From: Spirochaetales bacterium
GTDB lineage: Bacteria; Spirochaetota; Spirochaetia; Treponematales; Treponemataceae
Direction: 5' to 3'
Assembly: GCA_029098225.1 (NCBI GenBank)
Contig: JAQXNX010000003.1
Span: 119,203 to 183,202, forward strand
Length of the DNA: 64,000 nucleotides
The notes beneath the pieces are model-generated. The model was given only the letters and a program-made list of their open reading frames with translations, had not been told where the DNA came from and did no database searches. Shown in pieces: positions 18,989 through 27,804 of this stretch. Position numbers and translations under genes: made by a program. Positions within the stretch are counted from its first letter, which is position 1; each line of letters opens with the position of its first letter.

Positions 18989-20692
18989 ATGAAAATACCT
19001 GTTATATGTACAACTTTACTTATAGAAAAATCTCCTCAGGCGTTGCCTCTTGGTGCAGCCTGCATTGCGACTGCAATAAAGCATAGTTCTGTTACAAAAG
19101 ATTTATGTGATGTTTTCTTAAAAACTTTTTGTCTGGAGGATTCTGATTTTCCAAAAGATAGAGAAGAATCTTCTATATATATAGCAGATAAATTACTTGA
19201 ATTTCTTTCTGCAAAAGCAAAGTCTTTAAAATTTGAATCTGCCATTTTTTGTTTTTCTGTTTTTGTATGGAATAGTATTGTGCTTGAGGCTGCAGCAAAT
19301 ATTCTTAGAAAAAAAGGTTTTGTGTGTATAGCAGGTGGTCCGGAAATTACAGCTCATCCTTCTTTTTATAAAGGATTTGATTATACAGTGAGTGGAGAAG
19401 GGGAACTTTCTGTTCCAAATTTGATTGGAACTATTATCAGTAAAAATCAAAATTTTTCTAATGAAAAAGCTTTTAATAATTCTAAGGCTTTGGATACGGT
19501 TATTATTTCTTCTGCTCCAGATCTTTCTGTAATTCATTCACCTTATCTCGACGGAATAATTGATCCGGCAGAATATGGTGGAGCACTTTGGGAACTTGCC
19601 CGTGGATGTCCATTTAAGTGTGCTTATTGCTATGAGTCTAAAGGCGAAAAGACGGTCCGACTTTTTCCAATGGAAAGAATAAAGGCTGAACTTGAACTTT
19701 TTGCAAAAAAAAATATACCACAGGTATTTGTGTTAGACCCGACTTACAATGTAAATAAAAAAAGAGCTGTTGAATTACTTCGATTAATAGCATCTAAAAC
19801 TCCGAACACATTTTATTATTTTGAAGCCCGTGCGGAATTAATTGATCGTGAACTTGCAAGAGAGTTTACAAGAATTCCTTGTGCACTTCAAATAGGCTTG
19901 CAAAGTGCTAACGAAGAAACATTGCGGCTTGTAAATCGTCCGTTTGATAAAAAGAAATTTATTCGAGGAATTTCAATTTTAAACGAAGAAGGGATAACTT
20001 TTGGTCTGGATTTAATTTTTGGATTACCTGGAGAAACTTTTTGTTCTTTTAGAAATGGAATAGATTTTGCAGTTTCTCAATATCCGAATAATCTTGAAAT
20101 CTTTTGTCTTTCGATTCTTCCAGGAACAGAGCTATATGATAAAGCTGATTCTCTTGGAATGCTTTATGAAAAAGCTCCACCGTATCATGTAATACAAACA
20201 AAATCATTTTCTACTGAAGATATGAAGAAGGCTGAAAGATTATCAAAGGCCTGTTCATATTTTTATAACGCCGGAAGGGCTGTGCCTTGGTTTAATTCAG
20301 TTTGCCGAGTACTTAAATATAAGCCTTCTAAATTATTTGAAATTTTTTATAATAAATATAGTGAAGTTTGTGAACGAGATTGTACAGCTTGTGACCATGC
20401 ATCTCATGAAGAAATTCAAAAAGTTCAGCTTGAGTTTTTAAATTTAGAGTTTAAAGAAAGAAATCTGATACGCTATTATAAGGCAGCAGAGGATATAATA
20501 AAATTTTATGGCGCAATTTCTCGTACTACAGACACTGGTAAATCTGAATATGTTTCTCTTAATTATGATGCTGAATATGTAGCTTCTGATTATGCTTCTG
20601 ATATATGTTATTTTACTGAGCATCTTAAGCCGAAAAAAAATCGTATTCAAACTTTTTTGAACAAAGGACAAGTGGATTTTAGAAATGTTTAG
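18989..20692 (+). CDS. B12-binding-domain radical SAM protein (DUF4080-like)
   Basis: A 567-residue protein with an N-terminal cobalamin-binding-type Rossmann domain (about 1-165; GGPEITAHPSFY, VSGEGE) and a radical SAM domain whose cluster motif is CPFKCAYC (C-x3-C-x2-C). It continues through a TIM-barrel with LQIGLQSANEETL and FGLDLIFGLPGET. The C-terminal region, containing CERDCTACDH, resembles DUF4080. The substrate is unknown; such proteins include methylthiotransferases and methyltransferases. The start at 18989 (MKIPVICTTLLIEKSPQALP) is preferred over an extension into the hairpins at 18938. Confidence 0.8.
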   Translation: MKIPVICTTLLIEKSPQALPLGAACIATAIKHSSVTKDLCDVFLKTFCLEDSDFPKDREESSIYIADKLLEFLSAKAKSLKFESAIFCFSVFVWNSIVLEAAANILRKKGFVCIAGGPEITAHPSFYKGFDYTVSGEGELSVPNLIGTIISKNQNFSNEKAFNNSKALDTVIISSAPDLSVIHSPYLDGIIDPAEYGGALWELARGCPFKCAYCYESKGEKTVRLFPMERIKAELELFAKKNIPQVFVLDPTYNVNKKRAVELLRLIASKTPNTFYYFEARAELIDRELAREFTRIPCALQIGLQSANEETLRLVNRPFDKKKFIRGISILNEEGITFGLDLIFGLPGETFCSFRNGIDFAVSQYPNNLEIFCLSILPGTELYDKADSLGMLYEKAPPYHVIQTKSFSTEDMKKAERLSKACSYFYNAGRAVPWFNSVCRVLKYKPSKLFEIFYNKYSEVCERDCTACDHASHEEIQKVQLEFLNLEFKERNLIRYYKAAEDIIKFYGAISRTTDTGKSEYVSLNYDAEYVASDYASDICYFTEHLKPKKNRIQTFLNKGQVDFRNV

Positions 20693-21059
20693 TATTGAAA
20701 AATTTTGGAATGATGTAATAAATCAGAATCAAGAAAAATTAATTTCTTATTTTGCTGAAGACGCACTGATTCAATGGCCTTGTACAAATGAGCAATTTTC
20801 TGTACAGGAATATATTAAGGTTAATTGTGATTATCCCGGAAATTGGTCTGGAAATATAGAACGTATTGAAAGAATGGGGAATCAGATTATTTTGGCAGGT
20901 AAGGTAACTGCGAAAGATGAAAAAATATCTTTTCATGTCGTTAGCTTTATAAAATATAAAGATGATTTGATTACAAAAATGGTTGAATATTGGGCTGATG
21001 ATTCAGATATTCCAGAATGGCGTCAGAAATTAAAAATCGGAAAAAAAATACGCAAATAA
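20685..21059 (+). CDS. SnoaL-like / NTF2-like small protein
   Basis: A 124-residue protein overlapping the radical SAM gene by 8 bp. It has the NTF2-like cone-fold pattern: an N-terminal helix pair (FWNDVINQNQEKLISYF), AEDALIQWPC, then beta strands ending in ISFHVVSFIKYKDDLITKMVEYW. Members of this group are small-molecule-binding or isomerase-like; many are annotated nuclear transport factor 2 family. The tight overlap suggests it works with the radical SAM protein. The specific role is unknown. Confidence 0.7.
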   Translation: MFSIEKFWNDVINQNQEKLISYFAEDALIQWPCTNEQFSVQEYIKVNCDYPGNWSGNIERIERMGNQIILAGKVTAKDEKISFHVVSFIKYKDDLITKMVEYWADDSDIPEWRQKLKIGKKIRK

Positions 21060-21147
21060 TATTTTTTTCATTATTTCCTATTGACGAAACTCCGGCAAAA
21101 CTATATATTATAAAACATCAAATGACTTTAAGTCATTTCGTTTTTTT

Positions 21148-21220
21148 GCGGATGTCATATAACGGCTTATTATCTCAGCCTTCCAAGCTGATGACGAGGG
21201 TTCGACTCCCTTCATCCGCT
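21148..21220 (+). tRNA. tRNA-Gly (anticodon UCC)
   Basis: A 73-base cloverleaf folds by eye. The acceptor stem is GCGGATG with CATCCGC and discriminator T. The anticodon arm is TCAGC-CTTCCAA-GCTGA (anticodon TCC), and the T arm is GAGGG-TTCGACT-CCCTT. CCA is not encoded. Its 3' 41 bases are the left copy of the 44-bp att repeat, so the gene is the integration target and remains intact at the left end of the element. Confidence 0.93.
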
Positions 21221-21223
21221 CTT
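21180..21223. repeat. att direct repeat, left copy (44 bp)
   Basis: It is identical to 58755-58798. It begins in the anticodon loop of tRNA-Gly (CTTCCAAGCTGATGACG...) and ends three bases after the gene. The integrase gene lies 244 bp to the right. This is the classic arrangement for tyrosine-recombinase integration into a tRNA 3' end. Confidence 0.92.
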
Positions 21224-21225
21224 CA

Positions 21226-21257
21226 AAAGCTCATCGATAGGATGGGCTTTTTTTATG
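21226..21257 (+). terminator. Intrinsic terminator of tRNA-Gly
   Basis: AAAGCTCATC (21226-21235) pairs with GATGGGCTTT (21241-21250) through one G-U pair, followed by a T run. It lies inside the element, so the element supplies a new terminator for the target tRNA. A different terminator stem sits at the equivalent place at 58800-58828. Confidence 0.8.
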
Positions 21258-21359
21258 CCTAAATGCTTATGTTATAAGGATTTAGCGCATATGGAATACT
21301 TAATTTATATTTGAATGTGTCCTACCTTGCTGGGCCAGGCGCATGAACGTAACGGCATT

Positions 21360-21422
21360 TTTGTTGAATTTGGGATCGAATTTGATAAAAAATTTGATAA
21401 CGGATTTGATAAACCGATTTGG
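21360..21422. repeat. TTTGATAA repeats in front of the integrase: probable arm sites
   Basis: GAATTTGGGAT is followed by three copies of ATTTGATAA(A/C) spaced about 15-17 bp, ending in CGATTTGGG. A matching block (GAATTTGGGAT, then ATTTGATAAAA) occurs near the right end at 58603-58627. Repeats shared by both ends of an integrated element are what arm-type integrase sites look like. Confidence 0.55.
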
Positions 21423-21466
21423 GAAAAAATGCCGGCTTGTGGATATTCAAGGCCACAGGAGGTTTT

Positions 21467-22978
21467 ATGCGTCAGTTTTATCTTGGTAAGACTAGCTCTG
21501 GTTATTACAAGGCCTATTTTATTGACCCTGTAACTGGTTCACGCGATTACGGTAAGAGTACGGGCACGAAAGACAGAGACGAAGCTGTGATTATTGCCTA
21601 TGAGTGGCTTAAGAACGGCAAGCCTACTGCCCACGCTAATTCCCGTAAATTAAAATCCGACGATTCTATTCTTGTTCCGACTTCCCTGAAAAGCTTTGTT
21701 GACCGGCTTTCTGAAAGTGACGCTAAGACTGTTGTGTCTATGCTTTCAGAAAAGTTTGGTTTTGATTCTCATGTCCTTTCTCAAAAGCCTGCGGAGATTG
21801 GAAAACCTGTGGTTGAAGCTCTTGCTCCTGTTTCTTCTCCTGTGCAGGCTTCGGCTCCTACTCCTGCAGAAAGTCCTAAGCCTAAAAAAGTTATTGTGAT
21901 TAAAAAGTCTCCTGATGGAAAAATGAAGCTTGTGAAGGACGAAAAACCGGTTCTTAAAGATGGCGCAAGTTTTGTGCCAAGCATTGGTTTGACTCCTGTC
22001 GGCAAGCATCTTCTCTGCGCTAACCTTGAGAGCTTTTGGGATTATGATACTTCTGTGTTTATTAAAAGGCAGCTGGACCGCGGACATACGCTTTCGAAAA
22101 AGTATGCCTTTTGCATGAAGGCTTTTGTGCGTAATTACTGGAGGCCTTATTTTGGCGATGATATGTGCATCGAGGATTTGACGGTTCCGGAGTTGGATGA
22201 CTTTTTGTTTTATCTGCATGACGCTCGAGAGCTTGCGAGTGAGACGATTAATAAAAATATAAACTGTGTAAACCGCTGTTTGAACTGGCTTGCTAAGCAG
22301 CAGAAAATTACTGTGAATCCGGTTGCCAGTGTTGAGCGCTTTAAGGTGGATGCGGATGAGCGCGATATTCCGACTGAGACTGAGATTCGAAGGCTGCTTG
22401 CTTTGGACTGGGAAAACAATACTGCAAAGCTTGCCTTTAAGGTTGCGGCTTTCTATGGTCTTCGTGCCGGTGAGATTAGCGGGCTTCGTGTATGCGATAT
22501 TGATGTGGTTGAGGATATGCTTCATGTTCGTCACAGCTTTAGCGAGATGGACGGTTTGAAGACTACGAAAAATAAAGAGGTTCGCGATTTACCGATTGAA
22601 CATTCTATTGCCTTGCAGCTTATGAACCAGGCAAGAAGAAATCCTGAGTTTGGCGATTTGAGTTATGTCTTCTGGTCTGTGAAGAATCATAAAATGCCGA
22701 TTACTCCGGGCTATTACGGGGACTGCTTTTATAAGGCTCTGGAAGAGATTGGAGTCAGCGAGTTGGTCCGTAAGGAGCGCAATATCGTTTTCCACAGTCT
22801 GCGTCACTTCTGCTGTACGATGTTGAAGCAGAAGGCTGACAAGGAAATTGTAATGCAGATTATGGGCCATAAATCCTTTACTATGACTGACCACTACTCT
22901 GATCATGAGACTCAGGAGAAGTTTGAAAACATGCGTACAGTTATTTCGAGTGCTTGGGAAAAGTATCTTACGGCTTAA
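21467..22978 (+). CDS. int: Tyrosine recombinase (phage integrase)
   Basis: A 503-residue site-specific integrase. N-terminal arm-binding region (1-60), an Ala/Pro/Ser linker (about 125-165), SAM-like core-binding domain (about 190-290) and catalytic domain with R333 (GLRAGE), H443/R446 (HSLRH), H468 (GHKS) and the nucleophile Y477. The start at 21467 follows CAGGAGG; an extension to 21419 is not supported. It faces away from tRNA-Gly, 244 bp from the att repeat. Its first codons (MRQFYL) recur at 59045, where the rest of the gene is lost. Confidence 0.96.
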   Translation: MRQFYLGKTSSGYYKAYFIDPVTGSRDYGKSTGTKDRDEAVIIAYEWLKNGKPTAHANSRKLKSDDSILVPTSLKSFVDRLSESDAKTVVSMLSEKFGFDSHVLSQKPAEIGKPVVEALAPVSSPVQASAPTPAESPKPKKVIVIKKSPDGKMKLVKDEKPVLKDGASFVPSIGLTPVGKHLLCANLESFWDYDTSVFIKRQLDRGHTLSKKYAFCMKAFVRNYWRPYFGDDMCIEDLTVPELDDFLFYLHDARELASETINKNINCVNRCLNWLAKQQKITVNPVASVERFKVDADERDIPTETEIRRLLALDWENNTAKLAFKVAAFYGLRAGEISGLRVCDIDVVEDMLHVRHSFSEMDGLKTTKNKEVRDLPIEHSIALQLMNQARRNPEFGDLSYVFWSVKNHKMPITPGYYGDCFYKALEEIGVSELVRKERNIVFHSLRHFCCTMLKQKADKEIVMQIMGHKSFTMTDHYSDHETQEKFENMRTVISSAWEKYLTA

Positions 22979-23014
22979 TTGTTTTCAAAATGCAAACGGT
23001 TTGTTTTATAGCGT

Positions 23015-23068
23015 GGGCAAAATGTAAGCACTAATTGGCACTTTGCAAACGGGGTTTAGATTTAAGAT
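23015..23068 (+). promoter_or_regulatory. Repeated element promoter box, copy 1
   Basis: CAAAATG (23018-23024), four bases, then CACTAATTGGCACTTTGCAA (23029-23048), then exactly 14 bp and TAAGAT (23063-23068) as -10. The same arrangement recurs at 41578 and 42421. Here the -10 is followed at once by a strong terminator rather than an ATG. The two halves are partly palindromic, so the box may be an operator or activator site overlapping the -35 region. Confidence 0.65.
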
Positions 23069-23070
23069 AG

Positions 23071-23107
23071 AGCCATAGCAGATTAAGTTCTGCTGTGGCT
23101 TTTTTTA
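23071..23107 (+). terminator. Strong terminator directly after promoter copy 1
   Basis: AGCCATAGCAGA (23071-23082) pairs along all 12 positions (one G-U) with TCTGCTGTGGCT (23089-23100), followed by seven Ts. It starts two bases after the -10 hexamer, so a transcript from the box would be only about 30-35 bases unless it reads through. It could attenuate the packaging operon, make a small RNA, or simply end int transcription. Confidence 0.8.
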
Positions 23108-23133
23108 TTTATCTCGTTTTAGGAGTGAAAGAA

Positions 23134-23328
23134 ATGGCAGAAGAAAAAAACTTGGATTTACTTTCGTTTAAGCAGGCTTGTGAGTATCTGGGCTTTAGCC
23201 GGACTTTTATGTACAAGCTCTGCAGGGAGAAAAAGATTCCGCATGTGAAGCTTGGGCGTCGTTTGATTTTCAGAAAGTCGGATTTGTTTTACTGGCTTGG
23301 AAATCAGGTTTGTGAGGTGGAAGCATGA
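23134..23328 (+). CDS. Small HTH (excisionase/MerR-like) DNA-binding protein
   Basis: A 64-residue protein with a single winged helix-turn-helix of the excisionase type: LSFKQACEYLGFSRTFMYKLC then KKIPHVKLGRRLIFRKSDLFYWL. Such proteins bend DNA for excision or act as AlpA-like activators. ATG 23134 has TAGGAGTG upstream. It lies between int and terminase and overlaps the next gene by 4 bp. Its role as Xis is likely from position and fold but not proven. Confidence 0.82.
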   Translation: MAEEKNLDLLSFKQACEYLGFSRTFMYKLCREKKIPHVKLGRRLIFRKSDLFYWLGNQVCEVEA

Positions 23329-23513
23329 ATGTACCGCTTTCTAAGATTCTTGAAGAATCTAATGACTACTGCAAGCGTATTGCTGCGGAAGAAAAGTATG
23401 GCGAGATTATCGTCAGAATAACGTTGAATGACGGATGCCCTGTGAAGCTTGAAAAAAGCTTTTGCGAGCATATTACAAGACGGAGTGTGAACCGCTACGT
23501 CGTACATAAATAA
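23325..23513 (+). CDS. Small hypothetical protein
   Basis: A 62-residue protein starting in the ATGA overlap with the HTH gene. It has an N-terminal helix (LSKILEESNDYCKRIAAEEK) and a beta hairpin (GEIIVRITLNDGCPVKLEKS). No membrane segment or known motif is seen. The overlap indicates co-translation with the HTH protein. I do not recognise it. Confidence 0.5.
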   Translation: MNVPLSKILEESNDYCKRIAAEEKYGEIIVRITLNDGCPVKLEKSFCEHITRRSVNRYVVHK

Positions 23514-23538
23514 CCATCAGGCAAAAGGAGGTGTTCAG

Positions 23539-24078
23539 GTGGGAGATAAGGACACTGTTTCGACATCCGCAAACTTAAACAGTGAACTTAATTCAAAAGT
23601 GGCAGAGCCGGAAAAGTCCTGGGAGAAAAAATTAATCGATGAGTCTCCCAAGGCTTTTAAGGCTTTCTGTCTTTTTCGTGCTATGGGCTATAAGCGAAGC
23701 ATTAAGGGCTGTATGGAGATGCACGGAATTGAGCCGAAGAAGTACGGCTCCTGGGCACGTTACGCTAGGCTCTATCACTGGAATGAGCGTGCTGCAGAAT
23801 ATGATGCCTATATTGCAAAGGAGACTGAAAGAGAATTACTGGCTGAGCGTGTTGAACGCAAAAGGCGCCAGATGGAAATGCTGAACGGGTTTGACGAGCT
23901 TGTTGGAAAACGGCTTAAGACTCTGGACCCGGAAAAGCTTGATGCAGACGGAGCTATGGATTTGCTTGAACGTTCTGCAAAACTTGATTCGTTCATTACA
24001 GGAGCGGACAAGGAAAATTCAAAGCCTGTTCAGGGGGAACTGGCTATTACTTTTGCAGATTCCTTTAAGGATTTATGA
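23539..24078 (+). CDS. Terminase small subunit-like protein
   Basis: A 179-residue protein that begins at GTG with AAAGGAGGTG upstream. The middle holds a helix-turn-helix-like region (GYKRSIKGCMEMHGIEPKKYGSWARYARLYHW) as in small terminases, which recognise the packaging site, followed by a charged helix (ELLAERVERKRRQMEML) suited to oligomerisation. It overlaps the large terminase start by 4 bp. The family is called by fold pattern and position. Confidence 0.75.
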   Translation: MGDKDTVSTSANLNSELNSKVAEPEKSWEKKLIDESPKAFKAFCLFRAMGYKRSIKGCMEMHGIEPKKYGSWARYARLYHWNERAAEYDAYIAKETERELLAERVERKRRQMEMLNGFDELVGKRLKTLDPEKLDADGAMDLLERSAKLDSFITGADKENSKPVQGELAITFADSFKDL

Positions 24079-25286
24079 GAGAAGTATTTAAGCCGACGGC
24101 TGTACAGAAAAAGGCCTTGAAGCTGCTTAGTTCTTCTGCGAAACATGTTCTGCTATTCGGCGGTTCGCGTTCGGGAAAAACTACGGTGCTTGTTATGGCC
24201 ATTATTTTTCGTGCATGCCGTTATCCGGGAAGCAGACATTTAATCTGCCGCTTTCGTGCAAAGGATGCAAGAAGCTCTGTTTTGCACGAGACACTTCTTC
24301 CCTGGCTTAATAAGACGATTGGAGCTTCCAATTATAAGGCGAATGTACACGACGGACTTATTACGCTTTGGAACGGAAGCGAGATTTGGATTGGCGGACT
24401 TGGGGATAAGGAACAGGTAGACCGCATTCTCGGTCATGAGTATGTGACTATCTACTTTAACGAAGTAAGCCAGATTTCTTATTCTGCAATTACTACTGCC
24501 TATTCGCGTCTGGCGATGAAGGTCGAAGGCTGCAAGAATAAGTTTTTTTATGACTGCAACCCGTGTTCGCCTATGCACTGGGCTTACAAGGTGTTCATTC
24601 GAAAGATTGAACCGAGGACAGATGAAAAGCTTAATAAGCCTGAACTTTATGCTTCTGAAGTTTTGAATCCGATGGATAACGCTGAAAATCTGGATGAAGA
24701 CTACATCACAGATATTCTGGACAACATGCCGGAAAAGCAGCGTGCGAGATTCCGCGACGGTCTTTGGGTAAAACCTGAGGGCTCGGTTTATGAAAAGTTT
24801 GAAGAATCTATGATTCTAACCCGAGACCAGCTGCCGGAAGAGTTTGACCGTTTTACAGGCGGCCAGGATTTTGGACTTCATATTGCAGCTGTGAAAGTTG
24901 GCTGGGTTGGAGAGACGGTTTATGTTGTCTCTGATTTTGGCGGCTTTAACATTACGACAAAGACAAGTGTTGAACAGCAGCAGGCAAAGAACTGGTATGA
25001 CGACTGCTTTGTTACTTACTGCGACCCGGCTGGAGGTGAAAGAATTCAGGAAGTGCCTGGAGGTGTGAAAGCGAACAACTCTGTGGATGCAGGTATTGAT
25101 TACATAATTGCAAAAATTGAGCGCGGACAGTTTTTTGTTTGTAAGGACTGTACCGGTGTTCTTGGTGAAATATGGGATTATTCGCGTGACGAGAATAATC
25201 AGATTGTAAAAGTAAATGACCACTACATGGACGCTATGCGTTATGCCATTTTCAGCGCGGCGACATCCGGGGTCGTTTTAGGTTGA
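24075..25286 (+). CDS. terL: Terminase large subunit
   Basis: A 403-residue DNA-packaging motor. ATPase domain with Walker A GSRSGKTT (30-37), Walker B-type YVTIYFNEVSQIS (about 130) and coupling motif FFYDCNPCSPMHW. The C-terminal RNase H-like nuclease has GGQDFGLHIAA, FVTYCDPAG and a final acidic HYMDAMRYAIF. The length is on the short side for the family but all motifs are present. It starts within the end of the small subunit gene. Confidence 0.93.
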   Translation: MREVFKPTAVQKKALKLLSSSAKHVLLFGGSRSGKTTVLVMAIIFRACRYPGSRHLICRFRAKDARSSVLHETLLPWLNKTIGASNYKANVHDGLITLWNGSEIWIGGLGDKEQVDRILGHEYVTIYFNEVSQISYSAITTAYSRLAMKVEGCKNKFFYDCNPCSPMHWAYKVFIRKIEPRTDEKLNKPELYASEVLNPMDNAENLDEDYITDILDNMPEKQRARFRDGLWVKPEGSVYEKFEESMILTRDQLPEEFDRFTGGQDFGLHIAAVKVGWVGETVYVVSDFGGFNITTKTSVEQQQAKNWYDDCFVTYCDPAGGERIQEVPGGVKANNSVDAGIDYIIAKIERGQFFVCKDCTGVLGEIWDYSRDENNQIVKVNDHYMDAMRYAIFSAATSGVVLG

Positions 25287-25305
25287 GGTAATACCGATAA
25301 TTTAT

Positions 25306-26523
25306 ATGGGACTTTTTAAAAAGAGGAACCAGCAAGAAAAAAAGTTACGAAGCTTTTCTGAGATAAATAATGAAACGGTTGCAGATGACTTTTCGGTGAG
25401 AGATAAAAAGACCTGCACGGATCCTTATTTACAGCACGCCTGGGTATCGGTATGTATTGATATTTTGACTCGGAATGTAGCGCGTGCTGAATTTGAAATT
25501 AAGAAAAACGGAAAGACAGAAAGTGATTCAAAACTGGCTAAGCTCTTTATGTACCCGAATAAAAGCATGTGCAGGTTTGATCTTTGGAAGCAAACCTGCG
25601 CCTGGTGGAGCCTCGACGGAGAGGCTTTCTGGTGGTTCGGCGAGGACTACTGCTGCGGCATTCCTTCGGAGATTTACATTCTTAATCCAAGGAATATGCA
25701 GCACGTTGTTGAAGGCGGAAAGATTACCAAGTGGGTTTATACAGACGGAGCTACAGGCAAGCCTCTCATAATTCTTCCTGATGAAATAATTCACTTTAAG
25801 GACTGGAATCCGTGGAATGAATACCGCGGTGTGAGTCCGCTGGTAAGCTTGGGTCTTGAAGTCGAACAAGATTTGCTCGCCGCCAAGCAGAATTCAGGAC
25901 TTTTAAAAGAAGGTGGGGTTCCTAAGGGGCTTTTAAAAACAGACCAGATTCTCACAGAGACAGAAGCAGAATTACTTGCTCGTACCTGGGACTCAAAATA
26001 CGGCCACGGCATGAAAAATCGTGTGGCTGTACTGGGTAAAGGTACAGAATACCAGCCTCTTACGTTCAGTCCCGATGTTCTGAAACTTTACGATATGAAG
26101 AAGTGGAACCTGTATACACTTCTTGCGAAATTCGGCATCCCGCCGAGAGTTGCAAATATTCAGGATTCCAAAAGTTCATTGAGCGGCACCGATACAGATT
26201 CCCAGCATCGGGCGTTCTGGAACTTTACGCTTATTCCACTGCTCAAAAACTTTGAGCAGATTCTGGAAGTTCAGTTCTTTCGCCGGTTCAATCTTTTACA
26301 GACCGGAGAATTCAACCTTAACAATATCCCGGAACTACAGGAATCTGAGGATGCCCAGAGCAACCGGGATATTGCAGAAATCAATGCCGGACTTAAAACA
26401 ATTAATGATGTTTTGAGAGCACGGGGACAAAAGGAAAAGCCCTGGGGCGACAGCTGGTGGAAGCCCAACACAATTTCGGCTTTTGATTCTGATGACAATA
26501 AAAATTGTGAGGACAAAAACTAA
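25306..26523 (+). CDS. HK97-family portal protein
   Basis: A 405-residue portal, the dodecameric ring through which DNA enters the capsid. Visible blocks are DPYLQHAWVSVCIDILTRNVA, PDEIIHFKDWNPWNEYRGVSPL, VPKGLLKTDQ and the long-helix to wing region FWNFTLIPLLKNFEQILEVQFF. The C-terminal AEINAGLKTINDVLRARGQ matches the usual portal end (LNELRA-type motif). It lies 19 bp after terL and is followed at once by a LuxR-type gene. Confidence 0.9.
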   Translation: MGLFKKRNQQEKKLRSFSEINNETVADDFSVRDKKTCTDPYLQHAWVSVCIDILTRNVARAEFEIKKNGKTESDSKLAKLFMYPNKSMCRFDLWKQTCAWWSLDGEAFWWFGEDYCCGIPSEIYILNPRNMQHVVEGGKITKWVYTDGATGKPLIILPDEIIHFKDWNPWNEYRGVSPLVSLGLEVEQDLLAAKQNSGLLKEGGVPKGLLKTDQILTETEAELLARTWDSKYGHGMKNRVAVLGKGTEYQPLTFSPDVLKLYDMKKWNLYTLLAKFGIPPRVANIQDSKSSLSGTDTDSQHRAFWNFTLIPLLKNFEQILEVQFFRRFNLLQTGEFNLNNIPELQESEDAQSNRDIAEINAGLKTINDVLRARGQKEKPWGDSWWKPNTISAFDSDDNKNCEDKN

Positions 26524-26524
26524 T

Positions 26525-27178
26525 ATGAAATTGTTTTTTGCTACTTCTAATTATGTGGTTAAGGGAACTGTAAAAGAATTCTTAAAGCAGAAGCTTCCGC
26601 AGGTACAGACCTTTGATGTCTTAAAGGATGATAACTTTAAGTACCATCTTGGCTCTGATAGTGACTGTGTGATTCTGGTTGAAAAGTTTTTCTTAGGCCT
26701 TTGTATTCAGGAAAAGATGACCAGTCTTAAGGGAATAAATGACAAGCTGCGTTTTGTCTTTTTTGAGACTGGAGAAAACTGCTCAGATTTCTTTGGGCTT
26801 AGAGTTCATAAGCTTGGTGCTTCGGGCTTTATCTGTAATGCAGAAACAAGTGATACTCTGCTGCCAGCTTTGCAGAAAATCTTCAGCGGAAACTCTGCTT
26901 ACCCTCAGACTGTTCTTGATGACATTAAAAACGGCCTGCATCTGACACGGGCTGTTGGCGAGCTTACGGACACTGAGTTTGATGTTGCGGTTGCCCTAGC
27001 TAAAGGAAAGACTGTTAAAGAAATTGCCTGGGATATGCATGTGACGGACAGCTCTGTTCGTTCTTACATTCATTACCTGAGACTTAAAATCGGGTATCAG
27101 AATCCTGCAGATTATGCAGAGGTTTACAGACAGATGCTTGATAGAAATATGGGAGGCTGGAATGGTAGTCAAGATTGA
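26525..27178 (+). CDS. LuxR/NarL-type response-regulator-like protein inside the head module
   Basis: A 217-residue protein. The C-terminal 65 residues are a clear GerE/LuxR-type HTH (LTDTEFDVAVALAKGKTVKEIA, then DSSVRSYIHYLRLKIG). The N-terminal 120 residues are receiver-like in pattern, but the phospho-acceptor position reads VILVEKFFLG with no aspartate, so phosphorylation is unlikely. It lies between portal and protease, where regulators are unusual. The start is at ATG 26525 just after the portal stop; an earlier frame start lies inside the portal gene. It could control late genes. Confidence 0.75.
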   Translation: MKLFFATSNYVVKGTVKEFLKQKLPQVQTFDVLKDDNFKYHLGSDSDCVILVEKFFLGLCIQEKMTSLKGINDKLRFVFFETGENCSDFFGLRVHKLGASGFICNAETSDTLLPALQKIFSGNSAYPQTVLDDIKNGLHLTRAVGELTDTEFDVAVALAKGKTVKEIAWDMHVTDSSVRSYIHYLRLKIGYQNPADYAEVYRQMLDRNMGGWNGSQD

Positions 27179-27794
27179 CGGCATTGAAAACAAGGACTTT
27201 GGAAAAGACAAAAATCTTTTCTTGAAGTTCCTTAAAGAGAATACGAGTTCTGGAAAAGTGAGTGCCCAGGTAGAAGTATTCAAGGCTGTGGATGTGCAGA
27301 AGGATTCTTTTCACTGGGTAATGAGTACCTTTGATACGGACCGCGACTTTGAAAAAGTTGATCCGTGCGGCTGGGATTTGAAAAACTATCTTTCAAACCC
27401 TGTGGTGCTCTGGAGTCACGACTATTCGATTCCGCCTATTGGAATTGCTCAGAATGTGACAGCTGACAAAACGCTTGAAGGCGACATTCTTTTTAATGCC
27501 AAAGACTTTGATGAGTTTGGCTGGAGCATTGGAGAGCGTGTAAAAGCCGGAGTGCTTCGCTGCGGCTCTGTGGGATTCCGTGTTGATGAGCTTGAGTTTC
27601 TGGAAGCCAAGGACCGCGACTGTGATTTGATTTACAGGAAGCAGGAGCTTTTGGAATTTTCTATCTGCAGCGTGCCGGCAAATCCCTTTGCACTTCACGT
27701 ACCGCAGAAGAAGTTAGAAATAACGGAAGTAATTCAGGATGAAGAACTTTCGTATTTTGATAGAGTTTGTATGGGTTTGAAAGCTCGTGCATAA
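27162..27794 (+). CDS. HK97-type prohead protease
   Basis: A 210-residue capsid maturation protease. Conserved features are STFDTDRDFEKVDPCGWDLKN, the catalytic histidine in VVLWSHDYSIPPIG and the catalytic serine segment VLRCGSVGFRV, then LLEFSICSVPANPFA, the family's C-terminal signature. The start at 27162 follows GGGAGG and overlaps the LuxR-type gene by 17 bp. It cleaves the N-terminal scaffold of the capsid protein encoded next. Confidence 0.9.
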   Translation: MVVKIDGIENKDFGKDKNLFLKFLKENTSSGKVSAQVEVFKAVDVQKDSFHWVMSTFDTDRDFEKVDPCGWDLKNYLSNPVVLWSHDYSIPPIGIAQNVTADKTLEGDILFNAKDFDEFGWSIGERVKAGVLRCGSVGFRVDELEFLEAKDRDCDLIYRKQELLEFSICSVPANPFALHVPQKKLEITEVIQDEELSYFDRVCMGLKARA

Positions 27795-27804
27795 ATAAAA
27801 AAAA

